DNA of 64,000 nt, from contig NZ_BCZA01000005.1 of the NCBI RefSeq assembly GCF_001598475.1, forward strand, positions 248,001-312,000, written 5' to 3'. This DNA is from Pantoea agglomerans NBRC 102470 (lineage in GTDB: Bacteria; Pseudomonadota; Gammaproteobacteria; Enterobacterales; Enterobacteriaceae). Under the pieces are notes generated by a model. It was not told the origin of the DNA, searched no databases, and saw nothing but the letters and a program-made list of their open reading frames with translations. The translations under genes and the position numbers were made by a program. Each line of letters starts with the position of its first letter. The stretch's first letter is position 1. This document shows, in pieces, positions 10,716 through 21,042 of the stretch.

Positions 10716-12716
10716 ATGTCCTCACGCAGAGAGTTGGCAAACGCGATTCGTGCACTGAGCATGGATGCGGTACAGAAGGCAAATTCAGGCCACCCCGGTG
10801 CGCCAATGGGAATGGCCGATATCGCCGAAGTGTTGTGGCGCGACTTCCTCCAGCATAATCCGACCAATCCCGCCTGGCTTGATCGCGACCGCTTTATCCT
10901 CTCCAACGGCCACGGCTCGATGCTGCTCTATAGCCTGCTGCACCTGAGCGGTTATGACCTGCCGATTGAAGAATTGAAAAATTTCCGTCAGCTGCACTCT
11001 AAAACGCCAGGTCACCCGGAAATCGGCTACACCCCAGGCGTTGAAACTACCACCGGCCCGCTGGGTCAGGGACTGGCTAACGCCGTGGGCTTAGCCATTG
11101 CAGAACGCACGCTGGCCGCGCAGTTTAACCGTCCGGATCATGAGATTGTCGATCACCACACCTATGTGTTTATGGGCGATGGCTGTCTGATGGAAGGCAT
11201 CTCGCACGAAGTCTGTTCACTGGCGGGGACCCTGGGTCTCGGCAAACTGATCGGCTTCTATGACCATAACGGTATCTCGATCGATGGCGAGACCGAAGGC
11301 TGGTTTACTGACGACACCCATAAACGCTTTGAGTCCTACAACTGGCATGTGATTGGCGACATCGACGGCCATGACGCTGATGCCATTCGTGAGGCGATCA
11401 AAGAGGCGCAGAGCGTCACCGATAAGCCTTCACTGATTATCTGCCGCACCATTATCGGTTTCGGTTCGCCGAACAAAGCTGGTAAAGAGGAGTCGCACGG
11501 CGCGGCGCTGGGTGAGGCAGAAGTTGCCCTGACCCGCAAACAGCTCGGCTGGAACTATCCGGCGTTTGAGATCCCGGCTGAAATCTACCAGCAGTGGGAT
11601 GCCAAAGCGGCGGGTGCTGAACGTGAAAAAGCCTGGGATGCAAAATTTGCGGCTTACAAAGAAGCCCATCCAGAGCTGGCGAAAGAGTATGAGCGCCGGA
11701 TGAATGGCGAAATGCCCGCCAACTGGGAAACCGAAGCGACCCGTTTCATTCAGGAGTTGCAGGCTAACCCGCAGAAAATCGCCAGCCGTAAAGCGTCACA
11801 AAACTCGCTGGAAGCCTATGGCAAAATGCTGCCGGAGTTCCTCGGCGGTTCTGCTGACCTGGCACCGAGTAACCTCACCATCTGGTCTGGTTCTAAATCG
11901 ATCAAAGAGGATCCGGCCGGTAACTATATTCACTACGGCGTGCGTGAATTTGGTATGACGGCGATTGGTAACGGTATCGCGCACCATGGCGGTTTCGTTC
12001 CCTACACCGCAACCTTCCTGATGTTTGTCGAATATGCGCGTAACGCCGCGCGTATGGCTGCGCTGATGAAGGCACGACAGATTCTGGTCTACACCCATGA
12101 CTCCATCGGTCTGGGCGAAGATGGCCCGACGCACCAGCCGGTAGAGCAGATCGCCAGCCTGCGTCTGACGCCAAACATGAGCGTATGGCGTCCGTGCGAT
12201 CAGGTCGAAACGGCCGTAGCGTGGAAAGCCGCCGTCGAACGTCATCACGGCCCGACAGCGCTGATCCTCTCGCGTCAGAATCTGCTGCAGCCGGAACGTA
12301 CCCCGGAGCAGATCGAAAACATCAAACGCGGCGGCTACGTGCTTAAGGATTGCGACGGCACACCAGAAGTGATTCTGATCGCAACCGGTTCAGAGATTGA
12401 GATCACCCTGGGTGCAGCGGATAAGCTCACTTCAGGCGGTCACAAGGTGCGGGTGGTTTCACTGCCTTCTACTGACCTGTTTGATGCGCAGGATGCCGCT
12501 TACCGCGAATCCGTACTGCCGAGCGGCGTGAAAGCGCGTGTGGCGGTAGAAGCGGGTATTGCTGACTACTGGTTCAAGTATGTCGGTCTCGACGGTGCGA
12601 TTGTCGGTATGACCACCTTTGGTGAATCGGCCCCGGCCAGTCAGCTGTTCCCGGAGTTTGGCTTCACGGTTGAGAATATCGTCAGCCACGCTGAAGCATT
12701 ACTCAAGCCAGTTTAA
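10716..12716 (+). CDS. tktB: Transketolase 2
   Basis: A 666-aa thiamine-diphosphate enzyme that transfers two-carbon ketol units between sugar phosphates; works with transaldolase in the non-oxidative pentose phosphate pathway. The ThDP-binding motif starts at [12 protein letters not shown] and ends near the DHNGISIDG stretch. The pyrimidine domain and transketolase motif appear as [14 protein letters not shown]. It follows talA closely and is probably co-transcribed. Confidence 0.96.
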   Translation: MSSRRELANAIRALSMDAVQKANSGHPGAPMGMADIAEVLWRDFLQHNPTNPAWLDRDRFILSNGHGSMLLYSLLHLSGYDLPIEELKNFRQLHSKTPGHPEIGYTPGVETTTGPLGQGLANAVGLAIAERTLAAQFNRPDHEIVDHHTYVFMGDGCLMEGISHEVCSLAGTLGLGKLIGFYDHNGISIDGETEGWFTDDTHKRFESYNWHVIGDIDGHDADAIREAIKEAQSVTDKPSLIICRTIIGFGSPNKAGKEESHGAALGEAEVALTRKQLGWNYPAFEIPAEIYQQWDAKAAGAEREKAWDAKFAAYKEAHPELAKEYERRMNGEMPANWETEATRFIQELQANPQKIASRKASQNSLEAYGKMLPEFLGGSADLAPSNLTIWSGSKSIKEDPAGNYIHYGVREFGMTAIGNGIAHHGGFVPYTATFLMFVEYARNAARMAALMKARQILVYTHDSIGLGEDGPTHQPVEQIASLRLTPNMSVWRPCDQVETAVAWKAAVERHHGPTALILSRQNLLQPERTPEQIENIKRGGYVLKDCDGTPEVILIATGSEIEITLGAADKLTSGGHKVRVVSLPSTDLFDAQDAAYRESVLPSGVKARVAVEAGIADYWFKYVGLDGAIVGMTTFGESAPASQLFPEFGFTVENIVSHAEALLKPV

Positions 12717-12724
12717 TGCTTATG

Positions 12725-12748
12725 CCCTTCCCGGCTCACCGGGAAGGG
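12725..12748 (+). terminator. Hairpin terminator after tktB
   Basis: CCCTTCCCGG, a CTCA loop and CCGGGAAGGG form a perfect 10-bp stem immediately after the tktB stop. The T-run is poor (CCATTTCC), so termination may be partial. Confidence 0.65.
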
Positions 12749-12972
12749 CCATTTCCACTTATAGCCTGATACATAAAAAAAACTCCATTCCCCTCTTCCC
12801 GCCCTGCGCAAACTCATTACTATAGAGCCGTCATACTTAATGCTGCCTGTGCGCTGGCTGTCCGTCTGTTCCTGCTGTTGTTCTGCCGGGATAACGCGGT
12901 TCTGTCCTGATGCATCCCGATGAGTGAAGGCAGATTTCCTCCGATTTTATAGCGAAGCCACTTCCGTTGAAC

Positions 12973-14136
12973 ATGCGCACACCCTATTTACTGGCCCTGA
13001 TGGTTTCACTGCTTCCATTAAAAAGCATGGCGCAGGTCGCGCCCGATCCGCTGCTGGCCTCTCAGATTGTTGATCGCTATGCGGAACATATCTTTTACGG
13101 CAGCGGTGCAACCGGCATGGCACTGGTGGCGATTGATGGCAATCAGCGGGTGTTCGCCAGCTTTGGTGAAACCCGTCCCGGCAACAATGTCCGTCCGCAG
13201 AAAGATTCGCTGATTCGCATCGCCTCGCTGAGTAAGCTGATGACCAGTGAAGTGATGGTGAAGCTGGCTGAGCGCGGACAGATCCGCCTCGACGATCCCC
13301 TGAGTAAATATGCGCCGCCGGGTTCACGCGTGCCCACCTACAATGGTCAGCCCATTCGCCTGATCAACCTCTCGACCCACACCAGCGGACTGCCGCGCGA
13401 ACAGCCAGGCGGCAAAGCGCAGCGTCCGGTATTTGTCTGGCCGACCCGTGGTGAACGCTGGGCGTGGCTATCGCGCGCTAACCTCAAAGCAGCACCGGGC
13501 AGCAGTGCCGCCTACTCCAACCTGGGCTACGATCTGCTGGGTGATGCGCTGTCGCGCGCCACCGGCAAACCCTATCCGGCGCTGTTTCAGCAGCTGATTA
13601 CCCGCCCGCTCGGCATGAAGGACACGACGTTTACGCCGTCCCCAGAGCAGTGCGGACGCCTGATGGTGGCGGAAAAAGGGGCCAGTCCGTGTAATAACAC
13701 CCTGGCGGCGATTGGCAGCGGCGGCGTTTACTCCACGCCGGATGATATGGGCCGCTGGATGCAGCAGTTCCTTAACTCTTCGGTTAACCACCGCACGCCG
13801 CAGATCGATCGACTACAGACGCTAATCTATCGTCGCGATCAGCTGAGCAAAGTAGAAGGCATGGATGTGCCGGGTAAAGCGGATGCGCTGGGGATGGGCT
13901 GGGTCTTTATGGGGCCAAAAAATGGTCGCCCTGGCATTATTCAGAAAACCGGCGGCGGCGGCGGTTTCATCACCTATATGGCGATGGTGCCGCAGCATAA
14001 CGTGGGGGTTTTTGTGGTGGTGACTCGCTCACCGCTGACCCGCTTTACGCCAATGAGCGACGGCGTGAATAATATGCTGGCCGAACTGGTCGGTAATCAG
14101 CTTGGCTCACCGATGATGGTGCAGGCGATTCGTTAA
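12973..14136 (+). CDS. ampH: Penicillin-binding protein AmpH (D-Ala-D-Ala carboxypeptidase/endopeptidase)
   Basis: A 387-aa class C beta-lactamase-fold protein. Signal peptide up to about residue 20 (SMAQ). The catalytic S85-x-x-K88 is in IASLSK, Y181-S-N in AAYSNLGYD, and KTG in QKTGGGGGF. Close likeness to E. coli AmpH in the whole length (IFYGSGATGMALV, ATHTS-like block) supports the name. AmpH trims peptidoglycan peptides in the periplasm. It is not in the E. coli location (next to sbmA), so it has moved in one of the lineages. Confidence 0.93.
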   Translation: MRTPYLLALMVSLLPLKSMAQVAPDPLLASQIVDRYAEHIFYGSGATGMALVAIDGNQRVFASFGETRPGNNVRPQKDSLIRIASLSKLMTSEVMVKLAERGQIRLDDPLSKYAPPGSRVPTYNGQPIRLINLSTHTSGLPREQPGGKAQRPVFVWPTRGERWAWLSRANLKAAPGSSAAYSNLGYDLLGDALSRATGKPYPALFQQLITRPLGMKDTTFTPSPEQCGRLMVAEKGASPCNNTLAAIGSGGVYSTPDDMGRWMQQFLNSSVNHRTPQIDRLQTLIYRRDQLSKVEGMDVPGKADALGMGWVFMGPKNGRPGIIQKTGGGGGFITYMAMVPQHNVGVFVVVTRSPLTRFTPMSDGVNNMLAELVGNQLGSPMMVQAIR

Positions 14137-15206
14137 CGCTGCTGTACGCCACCGTCAGACTGGCTGACCCACAGGGTTGGCCAGTCATCACTGCTGTGCC
14201 AGGCGTCACAGGTCGACTCTTCCGCATACTCCGCTAACACAAAACGGGTGCCATCAAACTGCCAGCGTGTGGCACTGCCGCAGTCACCCAACCCACGTCC
14301 TTTACCAAAGGTGTAGAGCTGGCCGCTGGCCGCATCATATTCGGCGTTAATCAGCTCAAGCTGCCGATCACTGGCACCTGGTGGGGTAAACGGCAGAGTT
14401 AAGGTGATGCCGCGCGCGACATACGGCTGGCTGCGCGTCACTTCAAACGCCAGATCGATCACGTTATAAGCCCCCATTTCACAACTCACCAGCAGCAGCG
14501 CGCGCTGATCGGTGAGTGGCGCAACGCTGACTTCACGGCGCAGCGGATCGAGTGAGCAGGAGTCGGTATTGACCCGCCAGGTGCCGTAATCAATTAATCC
14601 GCTGGTCTCGTCGCGCGTCAATGCCGCGGGTGGCTCGACAGCAGGCGGCAGTGGCGGCAGCGCAGGCGGCGGCGGAACATCCCAGCTGGCGCGATCGCCA
14701 CGTTTAACCCATGCGCTCATGCTGTTGACCCGCCCCTGGGTGTCATCCATCAGCAACAGTGCGGCCTTCATGCCGCGCAGAGAGATCAGCGCATTGGGAT
14801 CGAAAGTGAGCTGAAGGGTTTTCGCCTCCATCACCAGATCAAGAAACTCATCTATTGCGATGGCATTGCTGGTGGCAAGATGGTGCGGTTCAACCGTCCA
14901 GTGTTTGAGGTCGGGTTTCAGACGGCGCTGATCCAGTAGCAGGTTGTCCTGAAGCGAACCGCCCGGCAGCGCGCCACTGTAGGCACTGCCGTAGTCGATT
15001 CGCAGCAAGGGGCGATCGTTGACGCCCGCATGCCGCGAAATCGTCATCACTAACCCTTTGTCGCCCGGAATATTGCGCGCCACGCAAAAGGCTTCATTGT
15101 TGCAGGTGATTTGCCAGTCGTTGAATGACTTTTGCAACGGTTCCGCCTGAACACAGGCAACCCACAGAGACGGCAACAGCCACAGCGATTTCATCCAATA
15201 CGACAT
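14133..15206 (-). CDS. ypfG: YpfG-like DUF1176 periplasmic protein
   Basis: A 357-aa protein with a signal peptide (cleavage after about residue 21, VQAEP). The N-terminal domain (FNDWQITCNNEAFCVARNI) and a C-terminal domain are joined by a proline-rich linker near residues 185-205. Function unknown. It converges on ampH with a 4-base stop-codon overlap. Location between tktB and nudK matches E. coli apart from the ampH insertion. Confidence 0.9.
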   Translation of the reverse strand: MSYWMKSLWLLPSLWVACVQAEPLQKSFNDWQITCNNEAFCVARNIPGDKGLVMTISRHAGVNDRPLLRIDYGSAYSGALPGGSLQDNLLLDQRRLKPDLKHWTVEPHHLATSNAIAIDEFLDLVMEAKTLQLTFDPNALISLRGMKAALLLMDDTQGRVNSMSAWVKRGDRASWDVPPPPALPPLPPAVEPPAALTRDETSGLIDYGTWRVNTDSCSLDPLRREVSVAPLTDQRALLLVSCEMGAYNVIDLAFEVTRSQPYVARGITLTLPFTPPGASDRQLELINAEYDAASGQLYTFGKGRGLGDCGSATRWQFDGTRFVLAEYAEESTCDAWHSSDDWPTLWVSQSDGGVQQR

Positions 15207-15396
15207 TAAGAAAATCGATCCCCGAATACCCAGAGTGGAGAGGATAGCGCATCAACGGCCCTGCCAGGGTTCCCATTCTGTGAACCTGTGCAAAAAGCGC
15301 AGTTAACTGCTTAAAAAGCGTGCATGGAAAGTGGATGATGTTTCACTATTCCACGCTAAACGCCGTCACGCTGCAACAGGCTAACTGCATGATTTT

Positions 15397-15975
15397 TTAT
15401 GGTATCAGCCAGCCAGCAATCTGCGCATGCTGCAACAGCATGACGGTTTTGCCGTCGCGAATGCGGCCATCGGCGACCATCGCCAGCGCATCAGGGAAAG
15501 GCAGCTCCAGCACGTCGATCGACTCATCTTCAACGCCGCCGCCCGCATTGTCGCGCAGCGATTCATTATATTCCGCTGCGAAAAAGTGGATCAATTCAGT
15601 GACGCCGCCCGGCGACATATAGCAGGCATAGAGTTTCTCCACCTCGCCCACCGCATAACCGGTCTCTTCAATCGCCTCTTTGCGAATGCAATCTTCCGGA
15701 GAGTCGTCGTCCAGCAAGCCAGCGCAGGCTTCAATTAACATGCCGCCCTCGTTACCGTTGACGTAAGTGGCGATACGGAACTGGCGCGTCAGGACCACGC
15801 TGTTCTTTTCACGATTATAGAGCAGGATGGTCGCCCCGTTTCCGCGATCGTAGACTTCACGTTTATGGCGGATAACCTCGCCACGACGATCGGTGATCTC
15901 ATAGGTGTAGTTACGCAGCACAAACCAGTTTTCGGACAGGAGCTTATCTTTGATGATGTTGATCTTAAACGACAT
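15397..15975 (-). CDS. nudK: GDP-mannose pyrophosphatase NudK
   Basis: A 192-aa Nudix hydrolase. The Nudix box is visible as [22 protein letters not shown]. coli NudK splits GDP-mannose to GMP and mannose 1-phosphate; likeness along the whole length ([38 protein letters not shown]) supports the same substrate. Placed next to ypfG, as in E. coli. Confidence 0.94.
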   Translation of the reverse strand: MSFKINIIKDKLLSENWFVLRNYTYEITDRRGEVIRHKREVYDRGNGATILLYNREKNSVVLTRQFRIATYVNGNEGGMLIEACAGLLDDDSPEDCIRKEAIEETGYAVGEVEKLYACYMSPGGVTELIHFFAAEYNESLRDNAGGGVEDESIDVLELPFPDALAMVADGRIRDGKTVMLLQHAQIAGWLIP

Positions 15976-16073
15976 GAGGACTCCGCTACCGCATAAAGGG
16001 AGCCTTTCATCATAGGGGCAAGCTTGCGGGAAAACTATCCTAATTCTCGCGGTGAATGAGGCGGTTTACGCCA

Positions 16074-16100
16074 AAAAAAAGCCAGCCCGAAGGCTGGCCT
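16074..16100 (-). terminator. Terminator after ansP with UUCG-type loop
   Basis: On the minus strand GCCAGCC-TTCG-GGCTGGC is followed by eight Ts, just past the ansP stop codon. The UUCG tetraloop makes this a particularly stable hairpin. Confidence 0.9.
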
Positions 16101-16117
16101 GATTGCTGCAGCGCTTA

Positions 16118-17614
16118 TCAGCGCGAGGTGTCGTCAGCCAGTCGGGTCGGCTGAGGCTCCTCTTCGTGATGATCCTGTTCGGTCTCAGCTATGGCGTGAA
16201 CACGCTTACGCACGCCAAACCATCCCAGCACCAGCAATACCGCGATCAGCGGAATGGAGGCGATGGTGTAAGTCCCGTTCGGGTAGTCAAACGCCATCAG
16301 CACCAGCACGCTGAACAGGAACAGCAGCGTCAGCCATGAGGTAAACGGCGCGCCTGGCAGCTTGAAGCTGACATCATCCGCCTTGCCCTCTTTAATGGCT
16401 TTGCGCAGACGCAGCTGACAAACCACGATAAAGGCCCAGGAGGAGATAATCCCCAGCGAGGCGACGTTCAGGACGATCTCAAACACCTGAGAAGGCACAT
16501 AGTAGTTAAGCACCACACCAATCACATAGACGGCGATGGTCACCAGAATACCGGCATAAGGCACCTGCTGACCGTTCATCTTAGACATGAATTTCGGTGC
16601 AGAGCCACCCATCGACATGGAGCGCAGAATACGCCCGGTTGAGTAGAGGCCCGAGTTCAGGCTGGAGAGCGCCGCACTCAGCACTACGATATTCATGATG
16701 CTGCCAACGTAAGGCACGCCAAGCTTCGAGAAGAAGGTAACAAACGGACTCTGACCCGCCTGATAGGCGTTCCACGGCAGCAGCAGTACCAGCAGGACCA
16801 CGGAGCCAACGTAGAACAGGCCGATACGCCAGATCACGCTGTTGATCGCTTTCGGCAGCATGGTTTTCGGGTCTTTACATTCGCCGGCCGCCGTACCTAC
16901 CAGTTCGATAGAGGCAAAGGCGAACACTACACCCTGAATCAGCACCAGCGCAGGCAGTAAGCCGTGCGGGAACATGCCACCGTTATCGGTGATCAGATGG
17001 AAGCCGGTACTGTTGCCATCCAGCGGTTTGCCGGTGCCAAGGAACACCACGCCCACCACCAGGAAGATCACAATTGCCAGCACTTTCACCAGCGCGAACC
17101 AGAACTCCATCTCGGCAAACCACTTTACGCCGATCATGTTCATGGTGCCGACAATCGCCAGCGCGCCCAGGGCGAAGACCCACTGTGGCACATCACCAAA
17201 CGCGCCCCAGTAGTGCATGTAGAGCGCGACGGCGGTGATATCGACGATGCCGGTCATTGCCCAGTTGACGAAGTACATCCAGCCCGCCACGTAGGAGGCT
17301 TTCTCACCCAGGAATTCACGGGCGTAGGAGACGAAGCTGCCGCTGCTGGGACGGTGTAACACCAGTTCGCCCAGCGCACGCAGAATAAAGAAGGAGAAGA
17401 TGCCACACACCAGATAGATGATGGCTAAGGCGGGGCCAGCAGCCTGCAAACGGCCACCTGCGCCCAGGAACAAACCGGTACCGATGGCACCGCCGATCGC
17501 AATCATCTGTACGTGACGGTTACCCATCGCCTTCTGGTAGCCGGCGTCATGAGAGTTGAGCCAGCGTCGTTTCGCAGCGCGCATCTCGCCTGGGGTTTTG
17601 TTTTTAGATTTCAT
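16118..17614 (-). CDS. ansP: L-asparagine permease
   Basis: An amino acid-polyamine-organocation permease, 498 aa from ATG 17614, with about 12 membrane segments beginning at MIAIGGAIGTGLFLGAG. The region is nearly identical to E. coli AnsP (499 aa), including HRPSSGSFVSYAREFLGEKA. A longer open frame reaches upstream to 17923 but the extra residues have no family likeness. AnsP imports asparagine with protons. Confidence 0.95.
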   Translation of the reverse strand: MKSKNKTPGEMRAAKRRWLNSHDAGYQKAMGNRHVQMIAIGGAIGTGLFLGAGGRLQAAGPALAIIYLVCGIFSFFILRALGELVLHRPSSGSFVSYAREFLGEKASYVAGWMYFVNWAMTGIVDITAVALYMHYWGAFGDVPQWVFALGALAIVGTMNMIGVKWFAEMEFWFALVKVLAIVIFLVVGVVFLGTGKPLDGNSTGFHLITDNGGMFPHGLLPALVLIQGVVFAFASIELVGTAAGECKDPKTMLPKAINSVIWRIGLFYVGSVVLLVLLLPWNAYQAGQSPFVTFFSKLGVPYVGSIMNIVVLSAALSSLNSGLYSTGRILRSMSMGGSAPKFMSKMNGQQVPYAGILVTIAVYVIGVVLNYYVPSQVFEIVLNVASLGIISSWAFIVVCQLRLRKAIKEGKADDVSFKLPGAPFTSWLTLLFLFSVLVLMAFDYPNGTYTIASIPLIAVLLVLGWFGVRKRVHAIAETEQDHHEEEPQPTRLADDTSR

Positions 17615-17832
17615 AGCATTCCTGTTTGTCCTGACTATCAGTCGTCGCCCCCATTTCAGGCGTAATGCCCTGTGAAATGGGGTATTTTCCTCTGTGCGTT
17701 TGCCTGTGAGTGAGTGCCAGGCAGCGCGGGAATTTACGGCGATGAATCCTACCCGTTCTGCAAGAACGAAGCAAAATATACCGGGCAGATGCACAGGCTG
17801 ATTTGTAAGAATCCATCCTGATGCACAAAAAC

Positions 17833-17859
17833 AAAAAAACCGGCCATTTTCAGGCCGGT
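17833..17859 (-). terminator. Terminator after the DUF1471 gene
   Basis: On the minus strand ACCGGCC pairs with GGCCGGT across a 7-base loop and is followed by seven Ts. It lies just after the stop of the 90-aa gene. Confidence 0.9.
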
Positions 17860-17892
17860 AAAAGCTACAGGGATGGAAACAGGAGGGTTGGG

Positions 17893-18165
17893 TTAGCGAT
17901 AAATCTCTGCGGTGCCGCTCCACAGGCTGGAGTCGCCTGGGTTATCGACACCGATAACGCGGTAATGGCTGGCGCCCATCTCTTCCGCTTTTTGCGACAG
18001 CTGGCGATTCGCATCGTCCAGCGAGCCGCGAACACCGGAAACCGAAACGCTACCGATGCTCTGCATACTCTGCGCCTGCGACTGATCGACCGGCGCGGCG
18101 GCGAAAGTGGCAAATGAGGCGGTAGCCAGTAATGCGCCCGCCAGGACAGCATTCAGCTTTTTCAT
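17893..18165 (-). CDS. DUF1471 (YhcN/BhsA-like) small periplasmic protein
   Basis: A 90-aa protein with a signal peptide ending near AAA (residue 24), followed by the typical YdgH/BhsA/McbA domain (SIGSVSVSG, a helix, then ASHYRVIGV). Family members are stress-induced periplasmic proteins linked to biofilm and acid or peroxide responses. Which paralogue this is cannot be told. It is a single gene with its own terminator. Confidence 0.87.
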   Translation of the reverse strand: MKKLNAVLAGALLATASFATFAAAPVDQSQAQSMQSIGSVSVSGVRGSLDDANRQLSQKAEEMGASHYRVIGVDNPGDSSLWSGTAEIYR

Positions 18166-18419
18166 TGGATGCTCCTTAATCTGTGATCGGGGTTGAGTTG
18201 ATGACTGGATGAATTATTAGCGCTGCAATGAAAAGCAACATCGGGACGATGTAAACCTGTTCCTTTTTTAAGCGTTGAACAGCAGCACGTCCTGGGAACT
18301 GTCAGTTGCGGTCATTTTATGTGCGATGTGTAACGTCCTGTGCGATAAACAGGGAATGGATCATTTGCGTTACGTTAATGCGCTCTTATAATTCCCGCAC
18401 TCTCAACAGGGCCATTCAT

Positions 18420-20108
18420 GTGATTGTTAAACGTTCCGTAACTCAAAGCATCGCTCAGGCGCTCAGCGCCATTGTCCTGCTGTCGCTGCTCACCACCGGT
18501 CTGGCATTAGTCACGCTCCTGAGCAGCCAGCGCGACGCGGAGGCGATCAATCTGGCGGGTTCACTGCGCATGCAGAGCTATCGCATGGCCTGGGATGCCA
18601 GCCGGCAGCCGCAAAATCTGGCTCATCATCTGGCGCGCTATCAGCAAACGCTGGATGCCCCGGTGCTGCAGAAACTTGATCGGCCCTGGGTACCCCGTGA
18701 AGTAAGTGTTCGCTATCAACGGCTGCGTGCCGCCTGGCCCTCGCTGCAGCAACAGTTGCAACAGGGCGATACCGTGGCTTATCAGCAGCAGGTGCCGATC
18801 TACGTCGGTGAAATCGATCGCTTTGTACTGGGTCTGCAACGCTATACCGAGTTGAAAATGCATCTGGTGGCCGCCAGCAGCCTGGTGGGGGTCATTGCGA
18901 TTGTGGCGCTGGCACTGATGACGATTCGCTTTACCCGACTGCAGGTGGTGCGCCCGCTTAATGCGCTGGTCACCGCCAGTCGCTACGTAGAGAGCGGCAA
19001 CTTTGCTTTTCCGCCGCTGCACGTTGAGCAGCAGAATGAACTGCGGGTGCTGTCGCATGCCTTCAGCGGCATGGCGGCACGGCTGCATTCGCACTACCAG
19101 CTGCTGGAAAGCACGGTGCGCGCCAAAACAGAAGATTTAACCCAGGCTAATCGCACGCTGTCGCTACTCTATGACAGCTCACAAATGCTGACCGCCAGCC
19201 CGCTGCATCCGGCACTGTTTGAAGCCGTGTTAACCAATGTACTGACGCGCGAGAAACTGACGGCGATCCGGCTCGACAGCGACCAGTTTCAGTTTCGCGC
19301 CGGTGATGATCAGGCAGCCGGTCAGTGGCAACGTCTGCCGTTACAGCAGGACGAGCAGCAGATTGGCGAGCTGCGCTGGCAGACAGCTGGTGCCTCGCCT
19401 CCGGATGAACTGATGCGCAGCCTGGCGGCGATGCTGGGACGGGCTATCTGGATCTGGCAGGCACAGCAGCAGTATCAGCAGATGCTGCTGATTGAAGAGC
19501 GCACGACCATTGCCCGGGAATTACATGACTCGCTGGCGCAGTCGCTCTCGTTTTTACGCATTCAGCTGACCCTGCTGCGCCGCGCCGTTGATAAAGACGA
19601 TAGCGCCGCCCATACCATTATCGCGGACTTCGATCAGGCGCTGGCCGAGGCCTATCGTCAGCTGCGTGAGCTGCTGACCACCTTCCGTCTGACCATTGAG
19701 CAGGCGGATCTGGTGGCGGCCATGCAGGCGATGATCGCCTCGCTGCAGGAGAAGAGCAGCGCAGAGATACACTTTAACTATCAGACCGGCCTGCAGAGTC
19801 TGGAAGCACAACAGCAGGTGCATGTGTTGCAGATCGTCCGTGAGGCGCTGCTGAATGCGATTCGTCACGCCAGTGCGCAGGTTATCCGGGTGGATTATCA
19901 GCACAGTGAAAAAGGTGAGCACTTACTGACAATTACCGATGATGGCGTGGGGATGAACAGCACTGAGGAACCGCCGGGCCATTACGGCCTGACTATTATG
20001 GCGGAGCGCGCTCAGCGCCTGAGCGGCCATCTGACCCTCCACGCACAGCCACGGGGTACCAGGGTGGAGTTGCGCTTTCCACCGCAACCGGCGCGCCCGC
20101 TGGAATAG
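18420..20108 (+). CDS. narQ: Nitrate/nitrite sensor histidine kinase NarQ
   Basis: The GTG at 18420 gives 562 aa and the N-terminus MIVKRSVTQS, matching E. coli NarQ (566 aa). Two membrane segments flank a periplasmic sensor region holding the nitrate-binding P-box (INLAGSLRMQSYRM), followed by HAMP, a cysteine-poor linker, and a HisKA_3/HATPase end. The phosphorylated histidine is about H369 in ARELHDSLAQ. ATP-binding glycines are in DDGVGMN and GHYGLTIMAERA. It phosphorylates NarP (the next gene) and NarL in response to nitrate and nitrite. Confidence 0.95.
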   Translation: MIVKRSVTQSIAQALSAIVLLSLLTTGLALVTLLSSQRDAEAINLAGSLRMQSYRMAWDASRQPQNLAHHLARYQQTLDAPVLQKLDRPWVPREVSVRYQRLRAAWPSLQQQLQQGDTVAYQQQVPIYVGEIDRFVLGLQRYTELKMHLVAASSLVGVIAIVALALMTIRFTRLQVVRPLNALVTASRYVESGNFAFPPLHVEQQNELRVLSHAFSGMAARLHSHYQLLESTVRAKTEDLTQANRTLSLLYDSSQMLTASPLHPALFEAVLTNVLTREKLTAIRLDSDQFQFRAGDDQAAGQWQRLPLQQDEQQIGELRWQTAGASPPDELMRSLAAMLGRAIWIWQAQQQYQQMLLIEERTTIARELHDSLAQSLSFLRIQLTLLRRAVDKDDSAAHTIIADFDQALAEAYRQLRELLTTFRLTIEQADLVAAMQAMIASLQEKSSAEIHFNYQTGLQSLEAQQQVHVLQIVREALLNAIRHASAQVIRVDYQHSEKGEHLLTITDDGVGMNSTEEPPGHYGLTIMAERAQRLSGHLTLHAQPRGTRVELRFPPQPARPLE

Positions 20109-20245
20109 CAGGCCAGACCTAATCTTAATTCATTAAAATAATCTATCGGTTTGCGACCGCGGGCTATTCGATACAGAACAGGGTGTTGTCCCTGAACAAT
20201 ACCGTCTGATCTGCCGCAGTCTGAAACCTATGAAACGGAGAAAAT

Positions 20246-20875
20246 ATGCAACAGCCCGCATTAACATTGATGATTGTGGATGACCACCCGCTGATGCGCC
20301 GCGGTGTCCGTCAGCTGCTGGCGCTGGATCCCCGGCTGGAGGTGATCGCCGAAGCCAGCAACGGCACTGAAGCGCTGGCGGAGGCCCGCCATCAGGAACC
20401 GGACATCATTCTGCTCGACCTGAATATGAAAGGCATGTCCGGACTGGATACGCTGAAGGCGCTGCGCCATGAAGGGATCAGTTCTCGCATTCTGGTGCTG
20501 ACCGTTTCTGACGCCCGCAGCGATATTTTTGCCATGGTGGATGCCGGTGCTGACGGCTATCTGCTCAAGGACAGCGAGCCGGAGGTCCTGCTGGGGCATA
20601 TCCTGCAGGCATCACGGGGCGAAAAGGTCTTCAGCGAGGGCGTCACCCGCTATCTGGCTAATCGCCAGCACAGTGCCGATCCTCTGCGTCAGCTCACCGA
20701 GCGCGAACGGGATGTGCTGCAGGAGGTGGCGCGTGGCCTGTCGAATAAAGAGGTTGCCGCTATTCTGCATATCTCTGAAGAGACGGTAAAAGTGCACATT
20801 CGTAACCTGCTGCGGAAACTGGATGTCCGCTCACGCGTCGCCGCCACGGTGATGTGGCTTGAAAGCCGCAAATAG
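20246..20875 (+). CDS. narP: Nitrate/nitrite response regulator NarP
   Basis: A 209-aa NarL/FixJ-type regulator. Receiver with D58 (LLDLNMKGMSGLDTL, as in E. coli NarP), lysine in YLLKDSEPEVLL, then a LuxR-type helix-turn-helix (LTERERDVLQEVARGLSNKEVA). Adjacent and in the same direction as narQ (137-base gap), whereas in E. coli narP is a separate gene near the ccm cluster. This pairing supports the NarP call over NarL. Confidence 0.92.
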   Translation: MQQPALTLMIVDDHPLMRRGVRQLLALDPRLEVIAEASNGTEALAEARHQEPDIILLDLNMKGMSGLDTLKALRHEGISSRILVLTVSDARSDIFAMVDAGADGYLLKDSEPEVLLGHILQASRGEKVFSEGVTRYLANRQHSADPLRQLTERERDVLQEVARGLSNKEVAAILHISEETVKVHIRNLLRKLDVRSRVAATVMWLESRK

Positions 20876-21042
20876 CCAACGAATTTACATTTTCTCCTCA
20901 ATTTCTCCACGATTTCCCCCGCTGCCGCACGTAGAGTAAACGGCGGCGGAGAATCATGGCAAAGACCCGCCGAGTTTCCTGCCAGAGCGCCCGTTGCTGG
21001 TGGGCCTGATCAACGATAAAAGTAGTGAGGAGTGTCGATTTA

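Noticed and set aside
17615-17923. Upstream extension of the ansP reading frame by 103 codons
   Set aside because: The extension lacks likeness to AnsP, crosses the terminator of the neighbouring gene and has no signal for starting there.
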